A stretch of 62,553 nt of DNA from Pseudomonas salomonii (lineage in GTDB: Bacteria > Pseudomonadota > Gammaproteobacteria > Pseudomonadales > Pseudomonadaceae). Position 1 is the stretch's first letter; every line of letters starts with the position of its first letter. Below the pieces are notes generated by a model. The model was not told the origin of the DNA. It was given only the letters and a program-made list of their open reading frames with translations, and did not search any database. Shown here piece by piece: positions 29,027 through 37,037 of this stretch. The stretch is from contig NZ_FNOX01000021.1 of assembly GCF_900107155.1 (NCBI RefSeq), forward strand, positions 1 through 62,553, read 5' to 3'. The translations under genes were made by a program, and so were the position numbers.

Positions 29027-29233
29027 GTCCGAAAATCGGACCATAGCCGCGCTTCTGAGTGCTAAGCGGCTTTGGGGTTCGCTATTGTCGCCGCAGCGAC
29101 AACGAGTCCTTCTAAGCAGTGGGACCCCTGGGCTGTTTTGTTTCCCGGATTGGCTACCGGGCTATCGGTTTCCTTGCGGAAAACCCTTGACGATGACGAC
29201 TCACCGCCAACCTGGAGACACGCTACGCGTGTC
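29027..29233 (-). other. array of six hairpins upstream of the 52-aa ORF
   Basis: Within 207 nt there are perfect or near-perfect stems: GACACGC/GCGTGTC (29217-29233), GGTTTCC/GGAAAACC with one bulge (29167-29185), CCCGG/CCGGG (29144-29161), TTGTCGC/GCGACAA (29085-29102), GCCG-CTT/AAG-CGGC (29046-29070) and GTCCGA/TCGGAC (29027-29041). A TATTAT -10-like box (29250-29255, minus strand) lies just upstream. Read on the minus strand this would be a highly folded 5' leader of the small ORF and, after splicing, of lptD. Function unknown. Confidence 0.55.
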
Positions 29234-29297
29234 GCACAAGATGCGTGATAATAAAGCATGACCCGCTTGACGGCTAGCGCCGTCGGAGACCCTTGTA

Positions 29298-30323
29298 ATG
29301 CCCGAGCAAGATCTACGTTTACAACAGCTGAAAGTTTGGCTGGATGAGCAGTTGCCGATCCTTTTCAACGCTCAGGACTGGGGTGTCGTACCTCCGGCCA
29401 CATTGACCGCGGCCAGCAGCGACGCGAGTTTCAGGCGTTATTTCCGCTGGGAGGGCGGCGGTCGCACGTTCGTCGTCATGGACGCTCCACCGCCCCAGGA
29501 AAACTGCAAACCTTTCGTCGATATCGCTGATTTACTCGCGAAATCGGGAATAAATGTGCCAAAAATTTATGCAGAAGATTTGCCGCGCGGCTTTCTTTTG
29601 CTTAATGACCTGGGCAGAAAAACCTATCTGGACGTGATTGACGAACAAAACGCCGACGAATTGTTCGCCGATGCCATCGACGCATTGCTGGCTTTTCAGC
29701 AATTGCCGATGGACGCACCGCTGCCCAGCTATGACGTCGCCTTGTTGCGCCGTGAGCTGGAATTGTTTCCGCAGTGGTACGTGCGCCGGCATTTGGGTAT
29801 CGAATTCGACACCCGGCAGCAGGCCTTATGGCAGCGCGTCAGCGATCACCTGATCGACAGTGCCCTGGCCCAGCCCAAAGTGCTGGTGCATCGCGACTAT
29901 ATGCCGCGCAACCTGATGATCAGCGAGCCGAACCCCGGCGTGCTGGATTTCCAGGACGCGGTCTACGGCCCGGTTACCTATGACATCACGTGTCTGTTCA
30001 AGGATGCGTTTCTCAGCTGGCCCAAGGCCCGCGTGCGCGAGTGGCAGCGCGGCTACTGGGCGCGTGCCGGCGCGTTGGGCATCCCGGTGCAGACCGATTT
30101 CGAGGAGTTCCTGCGAGCCAGCGACCTGATGGGTGTGCAGCGCCACCTCAAAGTCATCGGCATTTTTGCGCGCATCTGCCATCGCGACGGCAAGCCACGT
30201 TACCTGGCCGATGTGCCGCGTTTCTTTGCTTATATAGAAGCGGTACTGGCCGACCGGCCTGAGCTGGACGAGTTGGGTGAGTTGCTCGCCAGCCTGCGTG
30301 AACCGACCGAGGTGCGCGTATGA
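29298..30323 (+). CDS. amgK: N-acetylmuramate/N-acetylglucosamine kinase AmgK
   Basis: A 341-residue aminoglycoside-phosphotransferase-fold kinase. It phosphorylates MurNAc or GlcNAc at the anomeric position in the peptidoglycan recycling route that bypasses GlmU/MurA and gives intrinsic fosfomycin resistance in Pseudomonas. The catalytic HRDYMPRNLM and the Mg-binding LDFQDAVYGP are intact. Divergent from lptD and co-translated with murU (ATGA overlap). Confidence 0.95.
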   Translation: MPEQDLRLQQLKVWLDEQLPILFNAQDWGVVPPATLTAASSDASFRRYFRWEGGGRTFVVMDAPPPQENCKPFVDIADLLAKSGINVPKIYAEDLPRGFLLLNDLGRKTYLDVIDEQNADELFADAIDALLAFQQLPMDAPLPSYDVALLRRELELFPQWYVRRHLGIEFDTRQQALWQRVSDHLIDSALAQPKVLVHRDYMPRNLMISEPNPGVLDFQDAVYGPVTYDITCLFKDAFLSWPKARVREWQRGYWARAGALGIPVQTDFEEFLRASDLMGVQRHLKVIGIFARICHRDGKPRYLADVPRFFAYIEAVLADRPELDELGELLASLREPTEVRV

Positions 30324-30997
30324 AGGCCATGATCCTGGCCGCCGGCAAAGGTGAGCGGATGCGTCCGCTCACGTTGCACACGCCCAAACCGCTGGTGGAG
30401 GCGGGCGGCAAGCGTTTGATCGAGTATCACCTGGAGGCGCTGGCCAGGGCCGGCTTCACCGATATCGTGATCAACCATGCCTGGCTCGGCCAGCAGATTG
30501 AAAGCTATCTGGGTGATGGTGCGCAGTTTGGCTTGCGCATTCAGTATTCAGCCGAGGGCGAGCCACTGGAAACCGGCGGCGGGATTTTCAAGGCTTTGCC
30601 GCTGCTGGGCGACGAGCCTTTCCTGTTGGTCAACGGCGATATCTGGACGGACTTCGATTTTGCCAGTCTGCACAACAAGGCGCTGGAAGGGCTTGCCCAC
30701 TTGGTCATGGTCGACATGCCTGCCCATGCGCCAACGGGAGGCGACTTTTATTTGGACAACGGTCTGCTTCATGATGCCGCGCCCGGTGCCGATAACCTGA
30801 CCTTCAGTGGCATTTCAGTGCTCGACCCGCAGTTGTTCGCGGGCTGCAGCGCTGGTGCCTTCAAACTGGCGCCGCTGTTGCGGGAGGCCATGGCCAAAGG
30901 TCTGGTAACGGGAGAGCACATGACAGGACGCTGGATTGATGTCGGCACGCTGGAGCGTCTGGCGCAGGTTGAAACTTTGCTGACTGCGGAGCAATAA
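30320..30997 (+). CDS. murU: N-acetylmuramate alpha-1-phosphate uridylyltransferase MurU
   Basis: A 225-residue nucleotidyltransferase that converts MurNAc-1-P and UTP to UDP-MurNAc, the step after AmgK. It has the signature LAAGKGERMRPLTLHTPKPL at the start and the metal-binding VNGDIWTDFDF. Shorter than GlmU/GalU types, as expected for MurU. Its ATG overlaps the amgK stop. Confidence 0.95.
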   Translation: MKAMILAAGKGERMRPLTLHTPKPLVEAGGKRLIEYHLEALARAGFTDIVINHAWLGQQIESYLGDGAQFGLRIQYSAEGEPLETGGGIFKALPLLGDEPFLLVNGDIWTDFDFASLHNKALEGLAHLVMVDMPAHAPTGGDFYLDNGLLHDAAPGADNLTFSGISVLDPQLFAGCSAGAFKLAPLLREAMAKGLVTGEHMTGRWIDVGTLERLAQVETLLTAEQ

Positions 30998-30998
30998 G

Positions 30999-31766
30999 AT
31001 GTTGTGGCCAGGGACACTGATCGGTGCCGGGGCTGGCTTTGCCATTGCCAGTATTCCGGGGGCCTTGTTGGGCGCGTTACTGGGGCAGGCACTGGATCGC
31101 CGCCTGCAGTTGCACAGTTGGGCGCAATTGCGCGAGCGCCTGGGCGGGCGCCCGGCATTGCGCAACGACGAATTGCTGTTTGTGTTGTTGGGGCGCCTGG
31201 CCAAGAGTAATGGCCGGGTGATGGCTGGGCATATCCAGCAAGCGCGTCAGGAAATGCGCTCACTGGACATGAGCGAACCGGCCCAGCGTCGGGCGATTAC
31301 CGCGTTCAATCGTGGCAAGTCGGGATCCGACCGGGTGCGCAATTATCTGCGCGTACTCAAAGCCCAACCCCATGCGGCAGAAGGTGTGTTGCGTGCATGC
31401 TGGCGCATGGCGTGGGCGGACGGCAGGGCCGATGACGCCGAACGCGACCTGATTGACCTGTGGGGCAAGTGGCTGGGGTGGACGCCGCAACAACTGCAGG
31501 CGCTGGCGTCTGATTACGCCCCCGAACGCAAGCCATTGGCCAATCGTGGCGGGGCGTATCAGGAGGCGCTGCGGATTCTGGGGGTGACCTCCACCAGCGA
31601 ACCGGCGGCGATCAAGCGTGCCTATCGCCGCCTGCTCAGCCGCCATCACCCGGACAAGATCGCCGGCACGGGAGCAAGCCTGGCGCAAGTGCGTGAGGCC
31701 ACCGAACGTACCCGCGAGCTGCACAATGCTTATGCGTTGATTCGTGAACGGCGGGACTTCAGGTAG
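30999..31766 (+). CDS. djlA: DjlA-like membrane J-domain protein
   Basis: A 255-residue co-chaperone-like protein. An N-terminal glycine-rich membrane helix (about 5-28) is followed by a TerB-like domain (about 55-170) and a C-terminal J domain (about 185-255) with the HPD motif in RRLLSRHHPDKI. It would stimulate DnaK ATPase at the inner membrane. It starts 1 nt after murU ends, so it belongs to the amgK-murU operon (PA0598 position). Confidence 0.9.
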   Translation: MLWPGTLIGAGAGFAIASIPGALLGALLGQALDRRLQLHSWAQLRERLGGRPALRNDELLFVLLGRLAKSNGRVMAGHIQQARQEMRSLDMSEPAQRRAITAFNRGKSGSDRVRNYLRVLKAQPHAAEGVLRACWRMAWADGRADDAERDLIDLWGKWLGWTPQQLQALASDYAPERKPLANRGGAYQEALRILGVTSTSEPAAIKRAYRRLLSRHHPDKIAGTGASLAQVREATERTRELHNAYALIRERRDFR

Positions 31767-31798
31767 CCACCTCACTTTGGAAGTGACAACCCAATCAG

Positions 31799-31826
31799 TG
31801 TGGGAGCAGGCAAGCCAGCTCCCACA
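31799..31826. repeat. single REP-like palindrome
   Basis: TGTGGGAGC and GCTCCCACA face each other around a 10-nt centre. It lies between the convergent djlA-like and DUF3530 genes and shares the outer arm of the paired REPs elsewhere in the window. Confidence 0.7.
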
Positions 31827-31849
31827 GTTGATCGGGTGACCAGGCTGGA

Positions 31850-32824
31850 TCAGTTGGAGGCCGGCTCCGGGCTCAACCACCCACGAACCCGCCGATACAG
31901 CTGCTCTTGCTCAGCCGCACTGTTGCCCGGCAGAGTCTTGAGCGACACCTGTTTATAGCCGTCATTCTTCCCCCGCTTGGCGGCCTGCATACGTTCCCGG
32001 GCGTTTTTGCGCTCTTGGGCGCCGTCCTGGTAGTACACATCCGCCGTCGGCACTTTCAGCGCCGGCGCCAGTTTTTGCAGGTCCGGCTGCCTGGCCGCCG
32101 GCGTCTTGCCGGCCACCATCACCAACTTCTGCACTTGGGACGGCTGTTTCTCGCTCAGGTAGCGCGCGGCCCACCAGGCGCCGGTGCCGTGGCCGAGCAG
32201 CACCACGCTGCGCGCGCTTTGGGTTTGGGCAAAGGCAACGGCGGCGTCGATGCGATCAAAGATGCGCTTGGCGTCGGTCTTGTCCTGTTCATCAGCCCCC
32301 GGCACCACCGCCGGGTCAGTGCCTTCGGCTTCGGCGCTGGCGGCTTGTTCGATCGGTTTGGCGGCCGTGCTGCCGTCTTTGCTGCTGGTGTCGACCGCTG
32401 TTTTGGGCGACTCCATGACCCGAGGCGGCAAGGTGTCGAGGTTCACATCCGGCAACGACAGGCTCAGGGTGCCCCAGTCGGCATCGGGTAACTTGCGTCG
32501 CAGCGGCGCGATTGCTTGTGGCCAATCGGCGCTTTCTCCGGCGCCCGGCACAATAATCACCACACCTTCAGGCTCGGCGCTGTTGGCCGGTTTCCACAGG
32601 GCCAGGAATGAATCGCTGCCGGCCTGCAATTGTTGCTGTTCCTGTGCCGGCAGTTGACGCTCCAGGGCGCTGGCTTCTTCCTGGCTGCGCTCGGGCAGCG
32701 GTTGGCGTTCAGCCGGTTTTTCGGCGGTGGGCGCAGGCGTGTCGGCGGCTTGAACAGAAAAGGCGCTGGTAAATAGCAGCGATAGGCACAATGCTGGCAG
32801 TGCCGAACGGTGGGTAAAGGGCAT
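31850..32824 (-). CDS. DUF3530 family exported alpha/beta-hydrolase-like protein
   Basis: A 324-residue protein with a signal peptide (ending near SVQAADT), a charged low-complexity stretch (about 30-65) and an alpha/beta hydrolase-like domain (VVIIVPGAGESADWP; LLGHGTGAWWAARYL). At the nucleophile elbow the sequence is GHGTG, so the usual Ser of GxSxG is replaced by Gly; a classical esterase activity is therefore doubtful. Same position as PA0599 in PAO1. Function unknown; possibly periplasmic. Confidence 0.85.
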   Translation of the reverse strand: MPFTHRSALPALCLSLLFTSAFSVQAADTPAPTAEKPAERQPLPERSQEEASALERQLPAQEQQQLQAGSDSFLALWKPANSAEPEGVVIIVPGAGESADWPQAIAPLRRKLPDADWGTLSLSLPDVNLDTLPPRVMESPKTAVDTSSKDGSTAAKPIEQAASAEAEGTDPAVVPGADEQDKTDAKRIFDRIDAAVAFAQTQSARSVVLLGHGTGAWWAARYLSEKQPSQVQKLVMVAGKTPAARQPDLQKLAPALKVPTADVYYQDGAQERKNARERMQAAKRGKNDGYKQVSLKTLPGNSAAEQEQLYRRVRGWLSPEPASN

Positions 32825-32901
32825 CGTTAATTCCCGGCCGGAAGTGATTCCAGCAGCCTAATGGGTTGGTCAGTGTTTGTCAGTGATGTGAGACGTGGAT
32901 C

Positions 32902-34896
32902 ATGGGTTTTCGCTGTCTGCTGGTTATCGGCTGTGTGTGCTTTGCCTTGATGGCGAATGCCGCGCCTGCGCCTGTCGCGCCGCAGGCGCAGCTCAATGCT
33001 CAGCAGCGTGAGTGGCTGGCGCAGCACCCACAGTTGCGCGTGGGCGTGGTATTGCAAGCACCGTACGCCCAATACGACCGGCGCCTGCAGCGCTTGTCCG
33101 GGGCGAATGTCGAATTGATGCAATGGCTGGCCAAAGCACTGAATATCGACCTGACCTGGCGCAATTTCCCCAGCCAGGAGCAACTGGAAGCCGCCGTGCG
33201 CGATGGCGAGGTGGATATCGCCCCGGGCCTGCAGCAAACCCCGGCCGGCTTGCGTCTGTGGTTATTCAGCGACCCTTATATGCGCGTGCCTCAGCATATC
33301 GTCGGCATTCGCGAGGGCGGCGGCGCGGTGGAGCTGGAAAAGCTTGACGAGCTGTCCCGCGTCGCCGTGCGCATGCCCAGCGCTGTCGCCGATTACCTGC
33401 GCAGCAATTACCCCAACCTCAACCTGCAAGGCGTGCCCCTGGAGCGCCAGGCCCTGCAATTGTTGGTGAGCCAGCAGGCGCGTTATGCCGTGGTGGATGA
33501 GGCGCAATTGAGCCGATTGTCCGGTGAGGCGGAGTTTGCCGGGCTGGCGGTGGTCGGCGATATCGGCCTGCCGCAATTGCTGCGTGTGGCCACCCGCCGT
33601 GAGTGGCCGGAACTGGCGAGCATCATGCAAAGTGCCTTGCGCGCGATACCCGCCCGCGACCTCGACCAATTGCACAGCCGCTGGCTGCAACCCCAATACC
33701 CACGGCTGACGGAGTCGCCGGGCCTGTGGCAAAACCTCAGCCTGCTCTTGACGATGTTCCTGCTCGCCAGCCTCGCCGTGGTGGTTTGGCAGCGCCGTCA
33801 CCAGCGAGTGCTGGAACACAGCTTACTGGCCGCCCGGGAAGAAAGCGCCGCGCGTGCGGCCGGTGCCGAAGCGTTGCGGCTGACGCAGTTCTCCATCGAT
33901 CAAAGTACGGTCGGCATTCTTTGGGTCAATTGGGACAGCCACGTGCGTTACGCCAACCGCGCCGCCGAGACCATGCTGGGCTACGCCGCCGGCGCGCTGA
34001 TCGAGCGACCGCTGATCGATTTTGACCCGACCTTGAATATGGACCGCTGGCTTGACGTGTGGAAGCGTGCGCGTGCCAGCGAAGAGGGCCCGCAGACCTT
34101 CGCCGCCGATTGCGTGCGCGCTGACGGCAGCATCTTGCCGGCGGATGTGTCGTTGAGCTTCCTGCGCTTTGCCGAGGGCGAATACCTGGTGGTTTATCTC
34201 AACGACGTCACCGAGCGCCGTCGTTACGTGGCCGCCTTGCAGCAAAGCGAAACACAGTTGCGCGAGCTGTCTGCCCACCTGGAAACCGTGCGCGAAGAGG
34301 AAAAGGCGCGTATCGCCCGTGAAGTGCATGACGAGTTGGGGCAGATGCTCACGGTGCTCAAGCTGGAGACGTCGATGTGCGAACTGGCCTATGCGCAATT
34401 GGACCCGGGCTTGACCGAGCGCCTGAACAGCATGAAACGCCTGATCGCCCAGTTGTTCCAGCTTGTCCGGGATGTGGCGACCGCGCTACGCCCACCGATT
34501 CTCGACGCCGGCATCGCCTCGGCGATTGAATGGCAAGCCCGCCGCTTCGAAGCGCGCACGCACATTCCCTGCCTGGTACAAGTCCCGGATAACCTGCCGG
34601 CCCTCAGCGATGCCAAGGCTATTGGCCTGTTCCGTATCCTGCAGGAGGCGCTGACCAATGTGATGCGTCATGCCCAGGCGCATACTGTCGAACTGACCCT
34701 GACGGTGGAAAGCGCCGACTTGCGGCTGACCATCAGCGATGACGGCGTCGGTTTCGTCGAGAACCCAGGCCGCCCGGTGTCCTTTGGCGTAGTCGGCATG
34801 CGTGAGCGGGTGCTGATGATGGGCGGGCAATTGAGCCTGCACAGCGAGCTGGGGGAGGGCACCACGTTGAGTGTCACGGTGCCGTTGGATGCATAA
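32902..34896 (+). CDS. agtS: sensor histidine kinase AgtS-like (periplasmic SBP_bac_3, PAS, HisKA_3)
   Basis: A 664-residue NarL-type sensor kinase. Signal peptide (1-20), periplasmic solute-binding-type sensor (about 45-260), a membrane helix near 278-298, a PAS domain (about 325-440), the dimerisation/phosphoacceptor helix REVHDELGQMLTVLKLE with its His near 477, and a HATPase domain with LQEALTNVMRHA and GVVGMRERVLMMGG. Position and partners match PA0600. In P. aeruginosa AgtSR controls uptake of 5-aminovalerate and GABA; sensing of such ligands here is inferred. Confidence 0.9.
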   Translation: MGFRCLLVIGCVCFALMANAAPAPVAPQAQLNAQQREWLAQHPQLRVGVVLQAPYAQYDRRLQRLSGANVELMQWLAKALNIDLTWRNFPSQEQLEAAVRDGEVDIAPGLQQTPAGLRLWLFSDPYMRVPQHIVGIREGGGAVELEKLDELSRVAVRMPSAVADYLRSNYPNLNLQGVPLERQALQLLVSQQARYAVVDEAQLSRLSGEAEFAGLAVVGDIGLPQLLRVATRREWPELASIMQSALRAIPARDLDQLHSRWLQPQYPRLTESPGLWQNLSLLLTMFLLASLAVVVWQRRHQRVLEHSLLAAREESAARAAGAEALRLTQFSIDQSTVGILWVNWDSHVRYANRAAETMLGYAAGALIERPLIDFDPTLNMDRWLDVWKRARASEEGPQTFAADCVRADGSILPADVSLSFLRFAEGEYLVVYLNDVTERRRYVAALQQSETQLRELSAHLETVREEEKARIAREVHDELGQMLTVLKLETSMCELAYAQLDPGLTERLNSMKRLIAQLFQLVRDVATALRPPILDAGIASAIEWQARRFEARTHIPCLVQVPDNLPALSDAKAIGLFRILQEALTNVMRHAQAHTVELTLTVESADLRLTISDDGVGFVENPGRPVSFGVVGMRERVLMMGGQLSLHSELGEGTTLSVTVPLDA

Positions 34897-34914
34897 CGAT
34901 AGGAGCAAGCCCCT

Positions 34915-35544
34915 GTGATTCGCGTATTGGTAGCCGAAGACCACACCATTGTTCGTGAAGGCATCAAGCAATTGATTGGCCTGGCCAAAGACCTGCTGGT
35001 GGTCGGCGAGGCCAGCAATGGCGAGCAGTTGCTGGAGACCTTGCGCCATATCGCCTGTGAGGTGGTGTTGCTGGATATCTCGATGCCGGGCGTCAATGGC
35101 CTGGAAGCGATTGCGCGCATCCGTGCATTGAGTAACCCGCCCGCGATTCTGGTGCTGTCGATGCACGATGAAGCGCAAATGGCTGCCCGCGCCCTGAAAG
35201 TCGGGGCGGCGGGGTATGCCACCAAGGACAGTGACCCGGCGCTGTTACTGACGGCGATTCGCAAGGTGGCGGCGGGCGGGCGTTACATCGACCCGGACTT
35301 GGCGGACCGCATGGTCTTTGAGGTCGGCCTCACCGATACGCGGCCGTTGCATTCATTACTGTCGGAGCGCGAGTTCTCGGTGTTCGAGCGCCTGGCCCAG
35401 GGCGCCAACGTCAATGACATCGCCCAGCAACTGGCGCTGAGCAGCAAGACCATCAGCACTCACAAGGCGCGGTTGATGCAAAAGCTCCATATCACGTCAC
35501 TGGCTGAATTGGTGAAGTACGCCATGGAACACAAACTCTTGTAA
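34915..35544 (+). CDS. agtR: response regulator AgtR-like (NarL/LuxR family)
   Basis: A 209-residue regulator with a GTG start at 34915 and AGGAG 10 nt upstream. The receiver domain has the acidic pair (AEDHTIVREG) and phospho-Asp in VLLDISMPGVNG (about residue 54). The LuxR-type helix-turn-helix is VNDIAQQLALSSKTISTHKA. It lies 18 nt after agtS and would be phosphorylated by it to control the agt transporter genes downstream. Confidence 0.92.
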   Translation: MIRVLVAEDHTIVREGIKQLIGLAKDLLVVGEASNGEQLLETLRHIACEVVLLDISMPGVNGLEAIARIRALSNPPAILVLSMHDEAQMAARALKVGAAGYATKDSDPALLLTAIRKVAAGGRYIDPDLADRMVFEVGLTDTRPLHSLLSEREFSVFERLAQGANVNDIAQQLALSSKTISTHKARLMQKLHITSLAELVKYAMEHKLL

Positions 35545-35551
35545 CCCCCTC

Positions 35552-35658
35552 GATCGTTCCCACGCTCCGCGTGGTAACGCCTCTTGTGACGCTCTGCGTC
35601 ACGCTTTGGGACGCAGAGCGTCCTGGGCTGCATTCCCACGCGGAGCGAGGGAACGATC
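35552..35658. repeat. large imperfect palindrome (P. fluorescens-type intergenic repeat)
   Basis: Outer arms GATCGTTCC ... GGAACGATC, with GCTCCGCGTGG mirrored by CCACGCGGAGC, enclose two inner hairpins: GTGACGC/GCGTCAC and GGACGC/GCGTCC. About 107 bp in all. It lies in the 337-bp gap between agtR and agtA, leaving about 220 bp for the agtA promoter. Similar multi-hairpin repeats are common between genes in this group. Confidence 0.8.
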
Positions 35659-35881
35659 AAGCCGGGCTCCTCCAGGTGCGCGTATCTGTTTACGACATAG
35701 GCTTTGCCGGCAGACGCTGACGATTGCCGCCGCACTGTTCTCTGCCCGCCATCGGTGTAGGGCAATCCCTACCCCCAACCTTCCATCCGGCTGATGTGAT
35801 TCTCTCCTGGCTCCCGATTTCCGGGGGCTCGCGCCTGGACTACGCTTTGTGCCACAGCAGTCCAAAACAAAAGGTGCGGGT

Positions 35882-36994
35882 ATGAGCGAGGTGGATTCAA
35901 ATGATGTGCTGGTCAGCTTTCGTGGCGTGCAGAAGAGCTACGACGGCGAGAACCTGATCGTCAAAGACCTCAACCTGGAGATTCGCAAGGGCGAGTTCCT
36001 CACCCTGCTCGGGCCGTCCGGTTCGGGCAAGACCACCAGCCTGATGATGCTCGCCGGTTTCGAGACGCCGACCGCCGGGGAAATTTTGCTCGCCGGACGC
36101 GCTATCAACAATGTGCCGCCGCACAAGCGCGACATCGGCATGGTGTTCCAGAACTACGCGCTGTTCCCGCACATGACGGTGGCAGAGAACCTGGCATTCC
36201 CCTTGTCGGTGCGCGGCTTGAGCAAGACCGATATCAGCGAGCGGGTCAAACGCGTGCTGAGCATGGTCCAGCTGGATGCCTTCGCCCAGCGTTACCCGGC
36301 GCAACTCTCCGGCGGCCAGCAACAGCGCGTGGCCTTGGCCCGGGCGCTGGTGTTCGAACCGCAACTGGTGTTGATGGACGAGCCCCTCGGCGCTCTCGAT
36401 AAACAACTGCGCGAACACATGCAGATGGAGATCAAGCACCTGCACCAGCGTCTCGGCGTGACCGTGGTGTACGTGACCCACGACCAGGGCGAAGCCTTGA
36501 CCATGTCCGACCGCGTGGCGGTATTCCATCAGGGCGAGATCCAGCAGATCGCCGCGCCGCGCACCCTGTACGAAGAGCCAAAAAACACCTTCGTTGCCAA
36601 CTTCATCGGCGAGAACAACCGACTCAATGGCCGCCTGCACAGCCACACCGGCGAGCGCTGTGTGGTGGAGTTAGCGCGCGGTGAAAAGGTTGAGGCACTG
36701 GCAGTGAATGTCGGCCAGCTCGGCGGCCCGGTGACCCTGTCAGTACGCCCGGAGCGCGTCAGCCTCAATGGCTCCAGTGAATCCTGCGTCAACCGCTTCT
36801 CTGGGCGGGTGGCGGAATTTATCTACCTGGGCGACCACGTGCGTGTGCGCCTGGAAGTCTGCGGCAAGGCCGATTTTTTTGTGAAACAACCGATCGCTGA
36901 GCTGGACACAGCGCTTGCGGTCGGCGACGTGGTACCGATTGGCTGGCAAGTCGAGCACGTTCGCGCACTCGACCCACTTCTAGAGGCGAATTAA
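35882..36994 (+). CDS. agtA: ABC transporter ATP-binding protein AgtA (PotA-like)
   Basis: A 370-residue importer ATPase of the polyamine/opine/GABA family. Start at 35882 (MSEVDSNDVLVSFRGVQKSY) with AAGGTG upstream. Walker A GPSGSGKTT, signature LSGGQQQRVALARAL and Walker B VLMDEPLGALD are intact, and a C-terminal TOBE domain (about 285-365) follows. First gene of the agtABCD transporter set, thought to import GABA and 5-aminovalerate. Confidence 0.92.
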   Translation: MSEVDSNDVLVSFRGVQKSYDGENLIVKDLNLEIRKGEFLTLLGPSGSGKTTSLMMLAGFETPTAGEILLAGRAINNVPPHKRDIGMVFQNYALFPHMTVAENLAFPLSVRGLSKTDISERVKRVLSMVQLDAFAQRYPAQLSGGQQQRVALARALVFEPQLVLMDEPLGALDKQLREHMQMEIKHLHQRLGVTVVYVTHDQGEALTMSDRVAVFHQGEIQQIAAPRTLYEEPKNTFVANFIGENNRLNGRLHSHTGERCVVELARGEKVEALAVNVGQLGGPVTLSVRPERVSLNGSSESCVNRFSGRVAEFIYLGDHVRVRLEVCGKADFFVKQPIAELDTALAVGDVVPIGWQVEHVRALDPLLEAN

Positions 36995-37037
36995 TCGCCC
37001 CATGGCTTCACCAACCCTGCACGTGGAGAGAACAACA

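Noticed and set aside
29217..29240. A second group II intron 5' end (GTGCGAC at 29230-29236, minus strand)
   Set aside because: The heptamer matches the consensus but no second domain V/VI or RT remnant follows before the real intron, so it is probably chance.
29062..29259. 65-codon minus-strand ORF in the hairpin array upstream of the small membrane ORF
   Set aside because: It runs through four hairpins, has no good ribosome binding site and its residues look like translated structured RNA. The 52-codon ORF at 28834-28992 is the better gene candidate.
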